Source: Actinoplanes teichomyceticus ATCC 31121
Lineage (GTDB): Bacteria; Actinomycetota; Actinomycetes; Mycobacteriales; Micromonosporaceae
Direction of reading: 5' to 3'
Length of the DNA stretch: 64,000 bases
NCBI RefSeq assembly: GCF_003711105.1
Contig: NZ_CP023865.1
Span: forward strand, 1,772,001-1,836,000
Of this stretch, positions 60,968 through 64,000 are shown piece after piece (position 1 is the first letter of the stretch; each line of letters begins with the position of its first letter). The notes beneath the pieces are model-generated. The model searched no databases. It saw only the letters and a list, made by a program, of their open reading frames with translations, and was not told the DNA's origin. The position numbers and the translations under genes are program-made.

Positions 60968-60987
60968 ATACGATGCCGGAGTCGTAT
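60968..60987. promoter_or_regulatory. Inverted repeat upstream of trpC
   Basis: ATACGA-N8-TCGTAT lies within the 337-base gene-free region 60884-61220 before trpC. Further down, GGAGG-CCGGTGACCGG-N5-CCTCC (61155-61180) can form a hairpin. No Trp-rich leader peptide and no T-box were found, so a protein operator is more likely than attenuation. Confidence 0.4.
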
Positions 60988-61220
60988 TTCCGCACGGTGA
61001 CACGCGGGTCAACGCACGGTGGTGTCGGCCGTTCGGGGGAAGTGTCGCAGCGCAAGCGTGCGATGCCCGTCGGCGCGATGTGAGGGAGAAGACAGTCGGG
61101 CGGGGCAGCCTGGCATTATGCCCCAGCCCACCTCGTGAGGCGCGCCATACCCCGGGAGGCCGGTGACCGGCTCGACCTCCTAGCATCGGGCGGAGGACAC
61201 CCGGAGAGGGGAGTCATTAC

Positions 61221-62078
61221 GTGACATCCGATCAGGCGCAAGCGGGCAGTGGCGGCCCCGCGCGACCGCAGAACGTACTCGAGGAGATCCTCGCCGGTGT
61301 GCGCGAGGACGTAGCGGCACGGCAGGCGAAGACGCCGCTGGAGCAGGTGCGCGAGCTCGCCGCGGCGGCGCCGCCGGCGATCGATGCGTACGCGGCGCTG
61401 CGCAAGCCGGGCGTGGCGGTGATCGCCGAGGTGAAGCGGTCGTCGCCGTCCAAGGGCGCGCTCGCCGACATCCCCGATCCGGCCGAGCTCGCCGGTGAGT
61501 ACGCGGCGGGCGGCGCCCGGTGCATCAGCGTGCTCACCGAGGGCCGGTGGTTCGGCGGCTCGCTCGACGACCTGGTGGCGGTGCGCGCCGCGGTCAAGGT
61601 GCCGGTGCTGCGCAAGGACTTCGTGGTCTCCAGCTACCAGGTGCACGAGGCCCGGGCGCACGGCGCCGACCTGGTGCTGCTGATCGTCGCCGCGCTGGAG
61701 CAGAACGCGCTCGTCGGGCTCCTGGAGCGGATCGAGTCGCTGGGCATGACCGCCCTCGTCGAGGTGCACAACGAGGAGGAGGCCGACCGGGCGCTGGAGG
61801 CGAACGCGAAGGTCATCGGGGTCAACGCCCGTGACCTGCGCACCCTGGAGGTGGACCGGTCGGTGTTCGAGCGGATCGCCCCGGGCCTGCCGAACAACGT
61901 CGTGAAGATCGCCGAGTCCGGTGTCCGCGGCCCGCACGACCTGATCCGGTACGCCTCGGCCGGCGCCGACGCGGTGCTGGTCGGCGAGGGCCTGGTGACG
62001 CAGAAGTCGCCCCGCGACGCGGTGGCCGAGCTGGTCAACGCCGGCAACCACCCGGCGACCCCGAGGCCGGTCCGATGA
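61221..62078 (+). CDS. trpC: Indole-3-glycerol-phosphate synthase
   Basis: TrpC closes the indole ring from CdRP. The 285-residue TIM barrel has [17 protein letters not shown], the catalytic [41 protein letters not shown] and [11 protein letters not shown]. The GTG at 61221 follows GAGAGGGGAG. It is the stand-alone form without a TrpF domain, consistent with PriA serving that step. Confidence 0.96.
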   Translation: MTSDQAQAGSGGPARPQNVLEEILAGVREDVAARQAKTPLEQVRELAAAAPPAIDAYAALRKPGVAVIAEVKRSSPSKGALADIPDPAELAGEYAAGGARCISVLTEGRWFGGSLDDLVAVRAAVKVPVLRKDFVVSSYQVHEARAHGADLVLLIVAALEQNALVGLLERIESLGMTALVEVHNEEEADRALEANAKVIGVNARDLRTLEVDRSVFERIAPGLPNNVVKIAESGVRGPHDLIRYASAGADAVLVGEGLVTQKSPRDAVAELVNAGNHPATPRPVR

Positions 62079-63316
62079 GCACGCCGACGATGCCCGATCT
62101 GGCCGGCCACTTCGGACGGTTCGGCGGCCGGTTCGTCCCGGAAGCGCTGATCAAGGCGCTGGACGAGCTGGAGGCGGCGTACCGGTCGGCCAAGACCGAC
62201 CCGGAGTTCCAGGCGCGTTTCCAGGATCTGCTGCTCAACTACGCCGGCACGCCCTCCCTGCTCTACCGGGCGGAGCGGCTGTCCGCGGCGCTCGGCGCGG
62301 AGATCCTGCTCAAGCGGGAGGACCTGAACCACACCGGCGCCCACAAGGTACGCAACGTGCTGGGCCAGGCGCTGCTCGCCAAGCGGATGGGCAAGCCCCG
62401 GGTGATCGCCGAGACCGGCGCCGGTCAGCACGGCGTGGCCAGCGCGACCGCGGCCGCCCTGCTGGACCTCGAGTGCGTGGTCTACATGGGCGAGACCGAC
62501 ACCGAGCGGCAGGCGCTCAACGTGGCCCGGATGCGGATGCTCGGCGCCACCGTCGTGCCGGTGACGAACGGGTCGCGCACCCTCAAGGACGCCCTGAACG
62601 AGGCGCTGCGCGACTGGGTCTCCAGCGTGGAGACCACCCACTACCTGCTGGGCACGGCGGCCGGTCCGCACCCGTTCCCGGAGATCGTCCGGGACTTCGT
62701 GGGCGGCATCGGGATCGAGGCCCGGCAGCAGTGCCTGGACCAGCTCGGCCGGCTGCCGGACGCGGTCGCGGCCTGCGTCGGCGGCGGCTCCAACGCGATC
62801 GGCATCTTCCACGCCTTCGTCCCGGACTCCTCGGTCCGGCTGTACGGCTTCGAGGCCGGCGGTGACGGCGTGGAGACCGGCCGGCACGCCGCCTCGATCA
62901 CCGGCGGCTCGGTCGGCGTGCTGCACGGCAACCGCACCTACCTGCTGCAGGACGAGGACGGGCAGACCATCGAGTCGCACTCGATCTCGGCCGGCCTGGA
63001 CTACCCGGGTGTCGGCCCGGAGCACGCCTGGTTGCACGACACCGGCCGGGCGGTGTACGAGCCGATCACCGACGCCGAGGCGATGGCCGCGTTCCAGCTG
63101 CTCTGCCGCACCGAGGGGATCATCCCGGCGATCGAGAGCTCGCACGCGCTGGCCGGCGCCGCGAAGATCGCCCCGCGGCTGCGCGAGGAGCTGGGCCGCA
63201 CCCCGACCATCGTGGTGAACCTGTCCGGCCGCGGTGACAAGGACGTGCACACCGCGGGCGCGTACTTCGGCATCCTGGACCCGGTCGAGCCGGTCGTCCC
63301 GGGGGAGAACACATGA
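62075..63316 (+). CDS. trpB: Tryptophan synthase beta subunit
   Basis: TrpB condenses indole with serine using PLP. The 413 residues contain [13 protein letters not shown], the PLP lysine Lys91 in [23 protein letters not shown] and the phosphate loop [10 protein letters not shown]. The ATG overlaps the trpC stop and its stop overlaps trpA, giving tight coupling. Confidence 0.97.
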   Translation: MSTPTMPDLAGHFGRFGGRFVPEALIKALDELEAAYRSAKTDPEFQARFQDLLLNYAGTPSLLYRAERLSAALGAEILLKREDLNHTGAHKVRNVLGQALLAKRMGKPRVIAETGAGQHGVASATAAALLDLECVVYMGETDTERQALNVARMRMLGATVVPVTNGSRTLKDALNEALRDWVSSVETTHYLLGTAAGPHPFPEIVRDFVGGIGIEARQQCLDQLGRLPDAVAACVGGGSNAIGIFHAFVPDSSVRLYGFEAGGDGVETGRHAASITGGSVGVLHGNRTYLLQDEDGQTIESHSISAGLDYPGVGPEHAWLHDTGRAVYEPITDAEAMAAFQLLCRTEGIIPAIESSHALAGAAKIAPRLREELGRTPTIVVNLSGRGDKDVHTAGAYFGILDPVEPVVPGENT

Positions 63317-64000
63317 GTATCGCGGAGACCTTCGCCAAGGCGAGAGCCGAGAACCGCGCGGTCCTGGTGGGCTGCATGCCGGCCGGCTTCCCGACGATCG
63401 ACCACAGCATCGAGCAGATGATCGCGATGCACGAGTCCGGCTGCGACGTGATCGAGGTCGAGCTTCCGTACTCCGATCCGGTGATGGACGGCCCGGTCAT
63501 CCAGAAGGCCAGCGACATCGCGCTGGCGGGCGGGGTCCGTACCCGGGACACCCTGAAGATCATCGAGGCGGTGGCGTCGGCCGGCGCCACGGTCGTGCTG
63601 ATGACCTACTGGAACCCGATCGAGAAGTACGGCGTCGACGCGTTCGCCCGCGACCTCGCCGCCGCCGGGGCCACCGGGCTGATCACACCCGACCTGATCC
63701 CGGACGAGGCGCAGGAGTGGATCGCCGCCGCCGACCGGCACCGGATCGACCGGACGTTCCTGGTCGCGCCGAGCTCCACCGACGAGCGGATCGCGATGAC
63801 CGTGGCCAACTGCCGCGGCTTCGTCTACGCCACCGCGCTGATGGGCGTCACCGGCGCCCGCACCACGGTCTCCTCGCAGGCGCCCGAGCTGGTCGCCCGG
63901 ATCCGCGGCATCGACCCGGACATGCCGGTCGGGGTCGGGCTGGGCGTCGGCAACGGCGCACAGGCCGCCGAGGTCGCGGCGTTCGCCGACGGGGTGATCG
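63313..64000 (+). CDS. trpA: Tryptophan synthase alpha subunit (3' end beyond window)
   Basis: TrpA cleaves indole glycerol phosphate and channels indole to TrpB. The ATG at 63313 overlaps the trpB stop; 229 complete codons are visible of about 265 expected. Catalytic Glu48 ([12 protein letters not shown]) and Asp59 (VMDGPVIQ) are present, as are [24 protein letters not shown] and the phosphate-binding [11 protein letters not shown]. The gene runs off the right edge. Confidence 0.96.
   Translation, partial: MSIAETFAKARAENRAVLVGCMPAGFPTIDHSIEQMIAMHESGCDVIEVELPYSDPVMDGPVIQKASDIALAGGVRTRDTLKIIEAVASAGATVVLMTYWNPIEKYGVDAFARDLAAAGATGLITPDLIPDEAQEWIAAADRHRIDRTFLVAPSSTDERIAMTVANCRGFVYATALMGVTGARTTVSSQAPELVARIRGIDPDMPVGVGLGVGNGAQAAEVAAFADGVI

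Noticed and set aside
60876..61166. A 96-residue plus-strand frame before trpC
   Set aside because: It overlaps the upstream region of the small minus-strand gene, has no ribosome site, and its Cys/Arg/Pro-rich composition looks random. It contains no tandem Trp codons, so it is not a trp leader.
1..64000. tRNA, rRNA, insertion sequence or prophage genes
   Set aside because: No cloverleaf-like sequence, transposase, integrase or terminal repeats were seen on reading both strands; a dedicated tRNA scan could not be run.

Overview
The window is a contiguous piece of a high-GC actinobacterial chromosome. The gene order (mraZ-rsmH-ftsL-ftsI-mur genes-ftsW-murG-murC-ftsQ-ftsZ-ylmE-sepF-yggT-divIVA, then dksA-like, lspA, rluD, dnaE, hisDCB-H-A-F, hisI-trpE-trpCBA), the use of PriA, the many GTG starts and the GC-rich third positions fit the family Micromonosporaceae. 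An Actinoplanes-like genus is my guess, not something the sequence proves. No tRNA, rRNA, insertion sequence, prophage or CRISPR array was recognised, and gene content and codon use look like core chromosome throughout.

Layout. 1-2.0 kb: gatD (cut by the window edge) and murT on the minus strand, the lipid II amidation pair. 2.1-3.4 kb: a c-di-AMP (ydaO/yuaA-type) riboswitch and a secreted NlpC/P60 cell-wall hydrolase with a strong terminator. 3.4-4.1 kb: a non-coding stretch with a 13-bp minisatellite, then a four-site MraZ operator. 4.1-22.8 kb: the division and cell wall (dcw) cluster, which unexpectedly lacks murD between mraY and ftsW. 22.8-28.4 kb: an unknown membrane protein with an Ada-like Cys domain, a DUF167 protein, a second tandem repeat, a DksA-like zinc-finger protein, lspA (possibly CTG-started), rluD and an unknown membrane-anchored protein. 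28.6-34.5 kb: a ParA/MinD-like ATPase, dnaE and a DUF2567-like membrane protein. 34.5-40.7 kb: a LON-domain protein convergent to the compact his operon. 40.8-50.5 kb: accessory genes, including two MocR-type regulators (one beside a YczE-like membrane protein, one beside an amino-acid permease and a small secreted repeat peptide), a VOC protein, an acyl-CoA synthetase, a PfkB kinase and a TIGR03085-like protein whose 3' end is triplicated. 50.8-54.4 kb: a heterodimeric ABC exporter with complementary degenerate sites. 54.4-55.8 kb: a ribosomal protein S4 gene and a DUF2470 protein, divergent from two adjacent iron-box (IdeR/DtxR) sequences. 56-58 kb: a large Pro/Ala-rich protein. 58.1-64 kb: hisI-trpE-Trp-associated membrane protein, a small unknown gene, and trpC-trpB-trpA (trpA cut by the window end).

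The genes form three main programmes: peptidoglycan precursor synthesis and septation (MurT/GatD, dcw, SepF, DivIVA, LspA, c-di-AMP-controlled hydrolase); histidine and tryptophan synthesis, linked by PriA (a HisA family member that can also supply TrpF activity) and by a hisI-trpE operon; and a mixed accessory block regulated by PLP-binding MocR proteins. The most novel-looking items are the secreted five-repeat GVSLL peptide, the double iron box between rpsD and DUF2470, the missing murD, and the 49-bp tandem copies of a gene's 3' end.
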